Shown here: positions 43,358-53,977 of the stretch, piece by piece | Numbering within the stretch: the first letter of the stretch is position 1 | Layout: every line of letters begins with the position of its first letter | From: Paludisphaera soli | GTDB lineage: Bacteria; Planctomycetota; Planctomycetia; Isosphaerales; Isosphaeraceae | Direction of reading: 5' to 3' | DNA: 64,000 nt | Assembly (NCBI RefSeq): GCF_011064595.1 | Contig: NZ_JAALJI010000011.1 | Span: forward strand, 1 to 64,000 | Position numbers and translations under genes: made by a program | The notes under the pieces: generated by a model | The model's input: the letters and a program-made list of their open reading frames with translations, nothing else | Told to the model about the DNA's origin: nothing | The model's database searches: none

Positions 43358-46300
43358 TTACTTGTTCAGCACTTCATCCAGGTTCAGGATCTGGTTGGCC
43401 AGCATGGTCCAGGCCGCGGTTTCGGCCGGGGGCTGGTCGGGGACGCGGGGGGCCTCGCCGACGGCCAGGAGTTTCTCGGCGTCCTCGGGGTGGGCCTGGT
43501 AGTAGGCGGCCAGGCGGCCGAGCGACTCGCGGAGGACGGACGCCTCCTCCTCGCGGAGGGGGCGGGCCAGGGCCCGGCGGGCCAGGGCGTCGGCGCGGGC
43601 GTCGAAGTCGGGAGCCTCGGCCAGCACGCGCTGGGCGAGCGCCCGGGCGGCCTCGACGAACTGGGGGTCGTTGAGGGTGACGAGCGCCTGCAGCGGGGTG
43701 TCGGTCCGCTCGCGGCGGACGGTGCAGACCTCGCGGCTGGGGGCGTTGAGGATCTCCAGCGAGGCCGGCGGCGCGGCCCGCTTCCAGAACGTGTAGAGGC
43801 TGCGGCGGTACAGCCCCTCGCCGGTGTCGGGCTTGTAGTTCCGGGTGTTGCTCTCGGGCATGGCCACGGCCTCCCACACGCCCTCGGGCTGATAGGGACG
43901 CACGCTCGGCCCGCCGAGCTTGGCGACGAGCAGGCCGGACGACGCCAGGGCGTAGTCGCGGACCATCTCGGCGTCCATGCGGAACCGCGGCCCGCGCGAG
44001 ATCAGCCGGTTCGACGGGTCCGCCTCCAGCTTCTCGGGCGTCGCGACGGCCGACTGGCGGTAGGCCGACGACGTCACCAGCAGCTTGTAGAACCGCTTGA
44101 CGTCCCAGCCCGACTCGCGGAACTCGACCGCCATCCAGTCCAGCAGCTCGGGGTGGCTGGGCTGCTCGCCGCTGACCCCCAGGTCGCCCGTGGTGCGGAC
44201 GAGCCCCTGGCCGAACAGCTCCTGCCAGGACCGGTTGACCGTCACCCGCGCGGTCAGCGGGTGCTCGGGCCGCAGCAGCCACTGGGCGAACCCCAGCCGG
44301 TTGCGGGGCAGCTCCTCGGGCATCGGCGGCAAAGCCTCGGGCGTGGCCGCCTTGAGCGGGTCCCGGCGCTGGTCGTACTGGCCCCGGAACAGCAGGAAGG
44401 CGGCGGCCTCCTCGGACTTCTCCTGGCTGACGTAGGCGATCGTCCCCCGGGCCTTGATGGCCTCCCGCTCCGATTCCAGGGCCGCGAGCTTCTCGCGAAG
44501 CTCGCGCGAGGCCGGGTCGCGCGACGCCGTCCACCAGGCGAAGACGGCGTCCGCCTCGGCGGCGGGACGCTTGTCGGCGGGCTTGGTCAGCAAGGCCCAG
44601 GCGCGGCCGAGGCCGGCGAGGTCGGCGACCTCCGCCCCGTCGAGGGCCCGGCCGTGGAGCCGAACGTCGGCGATCCCCACGTCGGGGATGCGGGCCGAGG
44701 CGTTCCGGCGGCCGACCTTGAGCGGGACCTCCGTGCGGATCGATCCCTTCAGCCGGTCGGCCGCGGCGGTCGACTCCCGAAGCCGGCCGTCGACGTAGAT
44801 CTTCACGCCCGCCGCCTTGCCCGAGCCGTCGTAGGTCAACAAGACGTGCGTCCACACGTCGGCGGGCAGGTCGTCCTTGGAGACGGCCTTCAGGGCGTCG
44901 CCCGGCCACTCGTGGACGATGTGGGCGGCGATCTTCTTGCCTTCGAGCCAGAGGTCCCAGCCGCGGTGGCCGTGGGCCTCGTCCATCCGGGCGAGGACCG
45001 AGCCGGTCGCGCCCGCCTGGGGGACCTTGATCCAGGCCCCGAACGAGAACGCCTGGTCCTTCTCGAAGTCGCCGACCGCGGCCGACTCGAAGGCCACCTG
45101 CGGCGCCCCCTCGTCGCGGGTCGGCAGGCCGACGCTCAGCCGGAGGTCGCCGGCGGGGAGCATGGCGGCCAGCGCGTCGGCCGTCTGGGGGGCGAGCCAG
45201 GCGTCGAACTCGGGCCGGGCGGCCTTCGCGCGGGCGTCGACCTCGGCCTTCGCCGCGTCCACGAGCGCCGGCAGGGCCTCCCAGCGGGGGAGGTCGTCGG
45301 GGCGGGGGACGGGGATGATCGGGGCCGAGTCCTTGACGTTGCCGTCGTAGGCCGGCTGGGTCGAGTTGTTGAAGAAGGCCGAGAGCTCGTAGAACTCCTT
45401 CTGCGAGATCGGGTCGAACTTGTGGTCGTGGCAGACCGCGCAGCCGACGGTCAGGCCGAGGAAGACCTGGCCCACGGTCTCGGTCCGGTCGCGGGTGTAG
45501 CCGACGAGGTTCTCCTCGGCGATCGTCCCGCCTTCGTTGGTCGACATGGCGCAGCGGTTGAAGCCCGAGGCCACCTGCTGGGCGAGCGTCCGGTTCGGCA
45601 GCAGGTCGCCGGCGATCTGCTCGATCGTGAAGCGGTCGAAGGGCATGTTGGCGTTGAAGGCCTCGATGACCCAGTCGCGGTACGACCACATCTCGCGGTA
45701 GTTGTCGAAGTGGAAGCCGTGGGTGTCGGCGTAGCGCGCCGCGTCGAGCCAGTAGCGGCCCCGGTGCTCGCCCCAGGCGGGGGAGCGGAGCAGGGCGTCG
45801 ACGTACTTCTCATAAGCGTCCGGCGAGGCGTCGGCGACGAACGCCTCGACCTCCTCGGGCCTCGGCGGCAGGCCGGTCAGGTCCAGGCTCAGGCGTCGGG
45901 CCAGGGTGCGGCGGTCGGCCTCGGGCGCGGGCTTCAGCCCCTTCGCCTCCAGCCCCGCCAGGACGAAGGCGTCGATCGGCGTGCGGCCCCACGAGGCGTC
46001 GGCGACCGGCGGCGGCGTCGGCCGCACGGGCGCGATCAGCGACCAGTGGGGCTGGTACTCGGCCCCCTGGGCGATCCAGCGCCTCAGCACGTCCTTCTGC
46101 TCGGCCGTGAGGGTCTTGTGCGACGACGGGGGAGGCATGACCTCCTGCTTGTCCGTGCTGTCGATCCGGGCGACGACGCCGCTCTCGTCGGGCTTGCCGG
46201 GCTCGACGGCGCCCATCTCGACGGCGGCCTCGCGCTTGTCCAGCCGGAGGTCGGCCTTGCGGGCGGCCGAGTCGGGGCCGTGGCAGGCGAAGCAGTTCTC

Positions 46301-46456
46301 GGCCAGGATCGGGCGGACGTCGCGATTGTAGATCAGGCCGTCGTCGGCCCTCGCCGGCGCGGGGGCGGCGAACCCCAGGGCCAGGGCCAGCGCCGGGCCG
46401 AACGCCCGGGGCGCGGCGAGGCGGGCGGCGACGGAGATCCCCTTCGGTCGGCTCAT
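43358..46456 (-). CDS. PSD1-type planctomycete cytochrome (PSCyt1-DUF1549-LamG-DUF1553)
   Basis: 1032 residues from an ATG at 46456 with GAGGGAG upstream and a signal peptide (ALALALGFAAPAPARA). PSCyt1 carries the first haem site CFACH (residues 55-59, in ILAENCFACHGPDS). DUF1549 follows (TPIDAFVLAGLEAKGL, RYADTHGFHFDNYREMWSYR) with a second CAVCHDH at about residue 340. A LamG/concanavalin-like domain of about 145 residues (AFSFGAWIKVPQAG, WTHVLLTYDGSGKAAGVKIY) is inserted at about 460-605, and DUF1553 (NRLGFAQWLLRPEHPLTARV, PFELGKLV-like FKLGGPSVRP region) ends the protein. Exported, probable redox partner of the DUF1501 protein next door. The substrate is unknown; a carbohydrate-binding role of LamG is inferred. 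Confidence 0.95.
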   Translation of the reverse strand: MSRPKGISVAARLAAPRAFGPALALALGFAAPAPARADDGLIYNRDVRPILAENCFACHGPDSAARKADLRLDKREAAVEMGAVEPGKPDESGVVARIDSTDKQEVMPPPSSHKTLTAEQKDVLRRWIAQGAEYQPHWSLIAPVRPTPPPVADASWGRTPIDAFVLAGLEAKGLKPAPEADRRTLARRLSLDLTGLPPRPEEVEAFVADASPDAYEKYVDALLRSPAWGEHRGRYWLDAARYADTHGFHFDNYREMWSYRDWVIEAFNANMPFDRFTIEQIAGDLLPNRTLAQQVASGFNRCAMSTNEGGTIAEENLVGYTRDRTETVGQVFLGLTVGCAVCHDHKFDPISQKEFYELSAFFNNSTQPAYDGNVKDSAPIIPVPRPDDLPRWEALPALVDAAKAEVDARAKAARPEFDAWLAPQTADALAAMLPAGDLRLSVGLPTRDEGAPQVAFESAAVGDFEKDQAFSFGAWIKVPQAGATGSVLARMDEAHGHRGWDLWLEGKKIAAHIVHEWPGDALKAVSKDDLPADVWTHVLLTYDGSGKAAGVKIYVDGRLRESTAAADRLKGSIRTEVPLKVGRRNASARIPDVGIADVRLHGRALDGAEVADLAGLGRAWALLTKPADKRPAAEADAVFAWWTASRDPASRELREKLAALESEREAIKARGTIAYVSQEKSEEAAAFLLFRGQYDQRRDPLKAATPEALPPMPEELPRNRLGFAQWLLRPEHPLTARVTVNRSWQELFGQGLVRTTGDLGVSGEQPSHPELLDWMAVEFRESGWDVKRFYKLLVTSSAYRQSAVATPEKLEADPSNRLISRGPRFRMDAEMVRDYALASSGLLVAKLGGPSVRPYQPEGVWEAVAMPESNTRNYKPDTGEGLYRRSLYTFWKRAAPPASLEILNAPSREVCTVRRERTDTPLQALVTLNDPQFVEAARALAQRVLAEAPDFDARADALARRALARPLREEEASVLRESLGRLAAYYQAHPEDAEKLLAVGEAPRVPDQPPAETAAWTMLANQILNLDEVLNK

Positions 46457-46808
46457 CTCTGGTCTCCCTCGTTCGTATGCGGACGATCGCGGGCGGCGGG
46501 GCTCGGCGGGGGCGGCCCTCGAAGGTTCGGGGCCTGCCGGGCGATCGGGGATGCCGGCGGGTGGAGTCCGGTCTGCACGCACGATGGGGCGTCGGAGGCC
46601 TGCGTTCGGTCCGGCCTCCCGGCCCGGGGCCCCGACCCATCGAAGTTCATCCTATCCGAACATGCCTCCCCGTCGCCACCCGAAAACCGCCCGACGGCCC
46701 CCGGCCCGCGCGTTGAACCGGGCCCGGCGATCGGCTCCAATGGACCTCCCGCCGCCCCGCCGGCTCCACCCCGATCGACGCCTCCAACCCCCGCCCGGAA
46801 CCCCGCCC
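46457..46808. other. Divergent promoter region between PSD1 and a phosphatase-like gene
   Basis: About 350 bases without a gene on either strand. No hairpin or repeat of note and no clear -35/-10 pair were seen. Confidence 0.4.
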
Positions 46809-47921
46809 ATGAATCGCCCGCTCCTCGCCCTCGCGGCCCTGGCCTTCCTCGGCCTCGCCGCCGACGCCCCGGCCCAGGACCCTTCCAGGGCCGCCGGGAC
46901 GAAGACGAAGAACGTGATCCTGGTCATCTCGGACGGCCTCCGCTGGCAGGAGGTCTTCTCGGGCGCCGACCCCGCCCTGATGAACAAGCAGGACGGCGGC
47001 GTCGCCGACGTCGAGGTCCTCAAGAAAGCCTACGGGCAGGAGACGCCCGAGGCCCGCCGCGAGGCGCTGCTGCCGTTCCTCTCGAAGGTCGTCGCGAGGC
47101 AGGGCCGGCTCTACGGCGACGCCGGCAACGAGGGCCGGGTGACCAACGGCAAGAACTTCTCGTACCCCGGCTACAACGAGGCCTTCACCGGCTTCGGCGA
47201 CCCCCGGATCGACAGCAACGACAAGTTCGCCAACCCCAACGTCACCGTCTTCGAGTGGCTGAACGCGAAGCCCGAGTACGCGGGGAAGGTCGCCGCGTTC
47301 GGCACTTGGGACGTCTTCCCCTACATCCTCAACCGCGAGCGAAGCGGGCTCAAGGTCGTCGCCTGCTGGGAGCCGCCGTACGGCGAAGGGCTGACCCCGC
47401 AGGAGAAGCTCCTGGGCGAGGCCAACGCCAGCCTCCACCGCCTCTGGCCCGACTGCGGCTACGACGCCGTCAGCTTCCACCTGGCGCTGGAGAACCTCAA
47501 GCGCGAGAAGACCCGGGTGATGTTCCTCGGCTTCGGCGAGACCGACGAGTTCGCCCACGCCGGCCGCTACGACCAGTACCTGGAATCGGCCCACAAGTTC
47601 GACGGCTACATGGCGACCCTCTGGGAGACGCTCCAGGCCATGCCCGAGTACAAGGACTCCACGACCCTGATCCTCACCACCGATCACGGCCGAGGCGACG
47701 CCCCGACCGAGTGGAAGAGCCACGGCGAGAAAATCGCCGGCGCCGAGCGCATCTGGGTCGGCGTCCTCGGCCCCGACACCCCGCCCAGGGGCGACGAGCC
47801 CCTCGAACCCGCCGACCAGAACCGGATCGCCGCGACCCTCGCCGCCTTCCTCGGCGAGGACTACAACGCCTACCAGCCCAAGGCCGGCCCGGTGATCTCT
47901 TCGGCGATCGCCCGGCCCTGA
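46809..47921 (+). CDS. Exported alkaline-phosphatase-superfamily protein
   Basis: 370 residues from an ATG at 46809 with a signal peptide (LLALAALAFLGLAADAPA). KNVILVISDGLRWQEVFSGA supplies the first metal-binding Asp of the alkaline phosphatase/phosphodiesterase superfamily. FLGFGETDEFAHAGRYDQY and LILTTDHGRGDAPTEWKSHG provide the later Asp/His ligands in the usual order. The nucleophile is probably the Ser or Thr near GKNFSYPGYNEAFTGFGDP. It likely hydrolyses a phospho- or sulfo-ester outside the cytoplasm. The ribosome-binding site is weak. The following membrane-anchored gene starts 42 bases later and may be co-transcribed. Confidence 0.82.
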   Translation: MNRPLLALAALAFLGLAADAPAQDPSRAAGTKTKNVILVISDGLRWQEVFSGADPALMNKQDGGVADVEVLKKAYGQETPEARREALLPFLSKVVARQGRLYGDAGNEGRVTNGKNFSYPGYNEAFTGFGDPRIDSNDKFANPNVTVFEWLNAKPEYAGKVAAFGTWDVFPYILNRERSGLKVVACWEPPYGEGLTPQEKLLGEANASLHRLWPDCGYDAVSFHLALENLKREKTRVMFLGFGETDEFAHAGRYDQYLESAHKFDGYMATLWETLQAMPEYKDSTTLILTTDHGRGDAPTEWKSHGEKIAGAERIWVGVLGPDTPPRGDEPLEPADQNRIAATLAAFLGEDYNAYQPKAGPVISSAIARP

Positions 47922-47963
47922 GCCGGCGGATTGGCGAGCGGGACGATTTCGAGGAGCATGGGG

Positions 47964-48617
47964 ATGTTCACGCGTCGCCGCTTGCTGATCCTGGTCGCCG
48001 TCGCCGCCTTCCTCATCGGGGTCGTCGGCCTCGGCCGGCCGAGGCGGTTCCTCCTGCGGATCGCCGACGTGCTAGCGCTCGAGGGTCCGGACGGGGTCGC
48101 CGCCTTCATCCAGGTCCGGCGGCCCTCCAGGGTGGCCCTCGTGGACGACCCGTTCCTGGGCCCGACGGCCTACCTGTTCAAGGCCGAAGTCGCCGCCGAC
48201 GGCTCGGTTCGCGTGGCGCGGTATCGGCCCCGCCGCTATCTCACCCTCCGCCCCGGCTTGACGAAGATCGTCCGGCTGGGCGGCGCGTTCTTCCTCGACG
48301 AATCGTCCCGGGATTCGGGGCCCACGCTCCACAGGTTCGGGGCCGGCGACGACCTGGATGCGGCCACCGACGCCGAGCGCGCGGCCTACCGCGAGTCGGG
48401 CCCTTCGCCCGAGTGGACGCCCCTGGAAGGAAACTGGCTCGACTTCGAATCCAGTCGCCACGGGATCGCGATCCGCGAGGAGGAGACCGAGGTCGGCCAC
48501 CGCATGGTCGCCGAGTCCACCGATCCGGCGAGGCCCTGGAGGCGCGTGCTGGTCGACGTGGACTCGCGGCCCTGGTACGCCTACGCGGGGCCGTTCGACG
48601 ACCTGAGCCCGCCCTGA
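47964..48617 (+). CDS. Membrane-anchored protein of unknown function
   Basis: 217 residues from the ATG at 47964 (MFTRRRLLILVAVAAFLIGV), chosen because GAGGAGC lies eight bases upstream; an in-frame ATG six bases earlier is possible. A single N-terminal hydrophobic helix follows RRR and looks like an anchor or uncleaved signal. The remaining 180 residues are soluble with YRPRRYLTLRPGLTKIVRLG and SSRHGIAIREEETEVGHRMV. No domain is recognised. Confidence 0.65.
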   Translation: MFTRRRLLILVAVAAFLIGVVGLGRPRRFLLRIADVLALEGPDGVAAFIQVRRPSRVALVDDPFLGPTAYLFKAEVAADGSVRVARYRPRRYLTLRPGLTKIVRLGGAFFLDESSRDSGPTLHRFGAGDDLDAATDAERAAYRESGPSPEWTPLEGNWLDFESSRHGIAIREEETEVGHRMVAESTDPARPWRRVLVDVDSRPWYAYAGPFDDLSPP

Positions 48618-48754
48618 CCTCGGGCCTTGGGTCGAGGGGGCCGCGTGAAATCCCGACGCCATTTCGAGAATCCGGGATAAACCGCCCGCCGTCCGGGCTC
48701 TACTGGATGAAAACGCGGGGCCGAGGCCCGTTCGAGGTCCGGGAGGGTCGGGGC

Positions 48755-50050
48755 GTGGGCGGAGTCGCGAGGGGGGGCGTGGCGGACGCGGTCCGCGGGC
48801 TGTTCGAGGGCGGGACGGCCGTCGGGGCGACGGACGGGGAGCTGCTGGAGCGCTTCACCGGGCGTCGCGACGAGGGGGCGTTCGCGGCCCTGGTGGGTCG
48901 GCACGGGCCGATGGTCCTGCGCGCCTGCCGGTCGGCCCTGGGGGACGACCACGACGCGCACGACGCCTTCCAGGCGACGTTCCTGGTCCTGGCCCGCAAG
49001 GGAACCTCGCTGCGGTCGGGCGACGCCCTCGGGCCCTGGCTGCACCGGGTCGCGCTGCGGGCCTCGGGACGGGCTCGGCGTGCCGAGTCGCGGCGGCGGT
49101 CGGCCGAGCGCCGCGCGGCTTCGCGATCGGCCCCGGGCCCGGTCGCCCCTCCCGATCCCGATCGCCGCGAGATCGCGGCCGTGGTGCAGGAGGAGGTCGA
49201 CAGCCTGCCCGACCCCTACCGGGCGGCGATCGTCCTGTGCGACCTGGAGGGGCTGACGTGCGAGCAGGCGGCGGCCCGGCTGGGCTGTCCGGTGGGGACC
49301 GTCGCCAGCCGCCTCGCCCGGGGCCGGGAGCGGCTCCGCGAGCGCCTCCGACGCCGGGGCCTGGACCCCCGCGCCGCGATCCTCGCCCCCCAGGTGACGC
49401 TCCCGTCCGGGCTGGCGGAGTCGACCGCGACGGCCGCCGTCCGCTTCCTCACTTCCTCGGCGGCCCCCTCGGGAGCCGCCGTCTCCCTGGCCTTCGGAGT
49501 CCTTCGAGCCATGAGCTGGAAATCCCTCGGGAACGCCGCCGCGGTCGCCCTGGCCCTGGCCGCCTCGACCTCCGGCGTCGTCGCCCTGGCCGCTCGCGGC
49601 GGCGCGACGGTGCAGGAGCCGGAGCCCCCCGCCGAAGCCTCGGCACCTGCGCCGACCCCGCCCCCGCACCGAGGCCCATCGCCGACGTCCCGACGGTCCC
49701 CGCACGCCCCGGGCCGATCAGCGTGCAACTCGCCTCGCCGGGCCGGCTCACACCGCTGGGGCGGGTGGCCCTGGTCTCGACAGTCGAATTGCCGACGGAG
49801 GTCGCGTCGATCCTCCTCTCGGGGACGAGGGTGGCGAAGGGAGACGTGGTCGCCCGGCTCGATCCGACGAACCTCAAGCGAATCCTGGAGCAGAAGGAGG
49901 CCACCGCCCGCGACGCCGAGCGGGAGGCCGACGCGAGCCGGGCCGCCCTCGAACTCGCCGAGCTGGCCCTGGCCGATTACGAGCAGGGCGCCTCCCTGGT
50001 GGAGCGGAACGCGGCGCTCGGGGCGATCCAGCAGGCCGAGGCCGAGCTGA
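48755..50050 (+). CDS. ECF-type sigma-70 factor with C-terminal membrane anchor (frame broken near 49650)
   Basis: The GTG start at 48755 has GGGAGGG seven bases upstream; ATG 48707 is an alternative. Sigma region 2 is in ELLERFTGRRDEGAFAALVG ... DAHDAFQATFLVLARKG, and region 4 in EEVDSLPDPYRAAIVLCDLE ... TVASRLARGRERLRERLRRR. A membrane helix follows (NAAAVALALAASTSGVVALA), then a Pro/Ala linker. After about 49650-49670 the frame runs into a shadow of the HlyD-like gene and stops at 50050, so only the first ~305 residues look genuine. A one-base shift in the C-rich run would fuse it to the downstream adaptor domain. It probably directs RNA polymerase to a stress or envelope regulon; the anchor suggests regulation from outside the membrane. 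Confidence 0.8.
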   Translation: MGGVARGGVADAVRGLFEGGTAVGATDGELLERFTGRRDEGAFAALVGRHGPMVLRACRSALGDDHDAHDAFQATFLVLARKGTSLRSGDALGPWLHRVALRASGRARRAESRRRSAERRAASRSAPGPVAPPDPDRREIAAVVQEEVDSLPDPYRAAIVLCDLEGLTCEQAAARLGCPVGTVASRLARGRERLRERLRRRGLDPRAAILAPQVTLPSGLAESTATAAVRFLTSSAAPSGAAVSLAFGVLRAMSWKSLGNAAAVALALAASTSGVVALAARGGATVQEPEPPAEASAPAPTPPPHRGPSPTSRRSPHAPGRSACNSPRRAGSHRWGGWPWSRQSNCRRRSRRSSSRGRGWRRETWSPGSIRRTSSESWSRRRPPPATPSGRPTRAGPPSNSPSWPWPITSRAPPWWSGTRRSGRSSRPRPS

Positions 50051-51087
50051 CGGCGGCCGTCGCGCGGCAGGAGCGGACGAAGCGGGCCCTGGAACGCTCA
50101 GCCCGCCTGGCCGAGGAGCGGGGCAAGTCGGCGACGGCCGCCGACCTCGTCGCCGAGCTGGACCTGGAAGATCGGGCCGCCGCCGCCGACCTGGCCGTGG
50201 GCAAGGCCCGGCACGCCCTGGAGCAGGCCCAGACGCGCCGAGACGTCCTGGAGCGGCTCGGCCGCCCCCTGCATCTCCGGCGGCTCCAGGTCGAGCTGAC
50301 GAAGGCCCGGGCCGGGGCGGAGGCCGGTAAGCGGGCCTTCGATCGGGCCGTCGGCGAGGCGGACGCGATCCGCCGCCAGATGGAGGCCTGCACAATCCGC
50401 TCGCCGATCGACGGGGTCGTGGCCGACGCGGGCATCACGGAGATGGGCCGCGCCGCCGACGGGCACTCGGATCGGCTCTCCTTCTCGGCCGCCCCGGGGC
50501 AGCCCGTCGCGTTCGTGCAGGCCCCCGACGGCCGGTTGGTCTTCGAGGGGGAGGTGCCCGAGGAGCAGGCCAGCCTGATCCGCGCGGGCCAGCCGGCCCA
50601 GGTCACGGTCCGGTCCGGGATGATCAACCGGCCCATACCCGGCGTCGTCGATCGAGTCGTCATCTCCGCGGACCCGGCGTCGGCCGGCGGCCTCGGATCC
50701 CGGACGGCCCAGGTCCGGGTCGCCATCTCGGAGATCCCTCCTCCTGGCTCGATGCAGGGACAAGGCGGGCGGGCGACGGCGACCCTGGAGGTCGCCACGC
50801 CCGAAGCCACGCTCAACGTCCCCAGGGCGGCCCTGGTCTGGTACGACGGCGCGTACCACGTCGGGGTCCCCGGGGCCGACGGCGCGGTCGCCTGGCGGGA
50901 GGTCGAGCCGGGCCTCGCCGACGCCGAGACGGTCGAGATCCGCTCGGGCCTCGCGGCCGGCGAGGCCGTCGTCGCCGACCCCGCGCCGCACCTCTCCGCC
51001 GACCAGCTCCGCAGGATCTCCATCGCCCCGCCCCCGGCCGACTCCAAGCTGCCACCGCCCCCCTCCATGGGCCGGGGCTTTCAATGA
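49723..51087 (+). CDS. HlyD-like adaptor domain, probably the C-terminal part of the sigma-factor fusion
   Basis: The open frame in phase 1 becomes protein-like from about 49650 (DPAPAPRPIADVPTVPARPG). GTG 49723 is only a formal start: no ribosome-binding site, signal peptide or upstream ATG exists in this frame. The adaptor order is lipoyl half (TVELPTEVASILLSGTRVAK), a helical hairpin of about 170 residues, second lipoyl half (CTIRSPIDGVVADAGITEMG) and a C-terminal beta domain (WREVEPGLADAETVEIRSGL). The end closely resembles the orphan adaptor at 25956. It overlaps the open frame of the sigma factor by about 330 bases. Read with it, the protein would be a membrane-anchored sigma factor with a periplasmic adaptor-like sensor domain. 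Confidence 0.75.
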   Translation: MQLASPGRLTPLGRVALVSTVELPTEVASILLSGTRVAKGDVVARLDPTNLKRILEQKEATARDAEREADASRAALELAELALADYEQGASLVERNAALGAIQQAEAELTAAVARQERTKRALERSARLAEERGKSATAADLVAELDLEDRAAAADLAVGKARHALEQAQTRRDVLERLGRPLHLRRLQVELTKARAGAEAGKRAFDRAVGEADAIRRQMEACTIRSPIDGVVADAGITEMGRAADGHSDRLSFSAAPGQPVAFVQAPDGRLVFEGEVPEEQASLIRAGQPAQVTVRSGMINRPIPGVVDRVVISADPASAGGLGSRTAQVRVAISEIPPPGSMQGQGGRATATLEVATPEATLNVPRAALVWYDGAYHVGVPGADGAVAWREVEPGLADAETVEIRSGLAAGEAVVADPAPHLSADQLRRISIAPPPADSKLPPPPSMGRGFQ

Positions 51088-51105
51088 GGGCGAGGGCCGG
51101 CCTCT

Positions 51106-51280
51106 CTCCTTCCCCCCTCGGTGGGGGAAGGTGGCCCGAAGGGCCGGATGAGGGGGATCATCAAGGCGGACTTGTCGAGAAGGCGACGGCTCTCAAACCC
51201 GCCTGTTTCTCCGGGCGGTCTTCGTGCTCGTCTTCCCCCTCATCCGGCCTTCGGCCACCTTCCCCCGCCAGGGGGGAAGG
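51106..51280. repeat. Paired inverted intergenic repeat, copy 6
   Basis: Left arm 51106-51155 (CCTTCCCCCCTCGGTGGGGG, AAGGTGGCCCGAAGGGCCGG, ATGAGGGGG) and inverted right arm 51234-51280 around a core with ATCATCAAGGCGGACTTGTC and AAGGCGACGG, which match copy 5 closely. It lies between the convergent ends of the HlyD-like and third DUF1559 genes. Confidence 0.88.
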
Positions 51281-51302
51281 ATTATGTTCTGCCGGAGGCG
51301 AA

Positions 51303-52328
<1,026 letters not shown>

Positions 52329-52519
52329 GAACGGGCCTCGACACGAGAATGCGTGGTTGGGATCTCCGGCCCCCCAGGGCAATCCTCGCGCCGTCTCCGG
52401 CCGTTCGTGGAACGGCTGAATGCCATCGGGTTTAGGTCGAATCGCCCCCGGCTCGGGCTCCTCTTCCACGGCGGAGAATCCGACGCTCGCGGCGGAAAAT
52501 CGGCCGCCGACTCGTCGCG

Positions 52520-53977
52520 TCAGGGCGAGGCCGGCGCGGCCAGGCCGGCGAACATCTCCAACAGCGCGGCGACGATCTTGGGGGCCGCCTCGGGCTCGAC
52601 GCGGTTGATCCCCAGCCAGGTCTCGTAGCCGCCCAGGGCGAAGTGCCGGGGGGTGGGGAGGTAGTTGTAGACGCCGTTGGCCAGTTCCATCGTGAAGGTC
52701 GGCTTGAACGGGCTCTTCGCCTTGATCTCCAGGCCCGTCTCGGCGAAGACCTCGAACGGGATAGCCGCGATCCCGAGGTCGCCGACGCGGACGGCCTGGA
52801 GCCGCACCGAGACCTCGTCGGGCGACGCGGCCATTCGCAGGGTCCACTCGGCGAAGAAGCGCTCCAGGCCGTGGTGTTTGGGGGCGTCGGCGGGCTTCTC
52901 CAGGACGCGGCGGGCGTAATCGAGCTGCTCCGGCGTGGGCTTCCGGGTCTTGAGGACCAGCTCGCGAGCCGTCGCGGCCAGCGCGGCCCGGTCGCGGAAG
53001 GCGACGCCCCGGTAGGCCTCGGCAACGCGTCCGGCCAGGTCGTCGGCGACGCGCGTCATCTGCTCGTAGGGGGCCGGGGGCTTCGCGGGCGGGGGCGACA
53101 CGGTGTCGATGTTGTTCACGTCGCCGCTCGTGCCGTTGGACATGATCGCGACGAACGACGGCTGGTGGAGCGGGTCGACGCCGAGCCGTTCGCCCAGCTT
53201 GCGCGCGAAGACCGCGAAGTAGTCGGCCGAGACGTGCCCTTCCGGGACGCCGCCGACGTAGTGGAGCGAGTAGTTCGCCAGCACGGCGATCGGCCGGCCG
53301 TCCGGGGCGCGGACGGCGAGGAACGCCAGCTGGGGGTCGACCGGCCCGGCGGGCTCCAGCTTCGCCGGGTGCCGGCCCGGGTTCATCAGGGCCCGGTCGA
53401 CGCCGCCGAACGGGTCGTCGACGGTCTCGCCGGGCTTGAGCAGCCAGCGGCGGTTGAACAGGTGCTCCGGCGCGTCGAGGGTCCCCCAGCCGACCTGCGC
53501 GGGGGCGAGGTTCCCGGCCGCCAGCCGGATCGCGTCGGCGATGCGGCGGGCGAGGAACTTCTGGTACTCCGACGGTCCGGAGCCGGGCTCCAGGTCGTCG
53601 CCGGACCGGCTGCTGGTGGCCGAGTGGGTGTGCGTGGCCGCCCCCAGGATGTTCGCCTCGGGGATCCCCGCCTTCGCCGAGGCGAGCCGGCGGGCCTCGT
53701 CGAAGACCTCGCGCGCGACCCCGACGCTGTCGACCACCACGAACGCCAGCCGGGTCGAGCCGTCGTCCAGCACCAGCGCCCGCGCGTGGAGCGGGTCGTG
53801 GACGTACGACGCCGGCGGCGTGGCGAAGTTGCCGATGATCGGCTCGTCCAGGAACGGCGTGACGTCGACGATCGCCGCCCCCGCGCGGAACGTCGGCCCG
53901 TCGGCGCGCGCCGGGAGGATCGAGGCGCAGGCGAGGGCCGCGAGGGCGGCGATCCGGGCGGGGGCGGTCGGTTTCAT
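52520..53977 (-). CDS. Neutral/alkaline ceramidase-like hydrolase
   Basis: 485 residues from an ATG at 53977 with a signal peptide ([18 protein letters not shown]). [20 protein letters not shown] is the opening of the neutral/alkaline non-lysosomal ceramidase N-terminal domain. [40 protein letters not shown] and [20 protein letters not shown] follow in the family order, with the His residues being zinc ligands in known ceramidases. The C-terminal immunoglobulin-like domain of full-length ceramidases is absent, so it is a shortened member. It may cleave an amide or related bond in lipids or other compounds outside the cytoplasm; ceramidase activity is not certain. Confidence 0.85.
   Translation of the reverse strand: MKPTAPARIAALAALACASILPARADGPTFRAGAAIVDVTPFLDEPIIGNFATPPASYVHDPLHARALVLDDGSTRLAFVVVDSVGVAREVFDEARRLASAKAGIPEANILGAATHTHSATSSRSGDDLEPGSGPSEYQKFLARRIADAIRLAAGNLAPAQVGWGTLDAPEHLFNRRWLLKPGETVDDPFGGVDRALMNPGRHPAKLEPAGPVDPQLAFLAVRAPDGRPIAVLANYSLHYVGGVPEGHVSADYFAVFARKLGERLGVDPLHQPSFVAIMSNGTSGDVNNIDTVSPPPAKPPAPYEQMTRVADDLAGRVAEAYRGVAFRDRAALAATARELVLKTRKPTPEQLDYARRVLEKPADAPKHHGLERFFAEWTLRMAASPDEVSVRLQAVRVGDLGIAAIPFEVFAETGLEIKAKSPFKPTFTMELANGVYNYLPTPRHFALGGYETWLGINRVEPEAAPKIVAALLEMFAGLAAPASP

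Noticed and set aside
43166-50050. A 2294-residue open frame on the plus strand
   Set aside because: Most of it is antisense to PSD1 and out of phase with the phosphatase gene; only the final sigma-factor part from 48755 is genuine.
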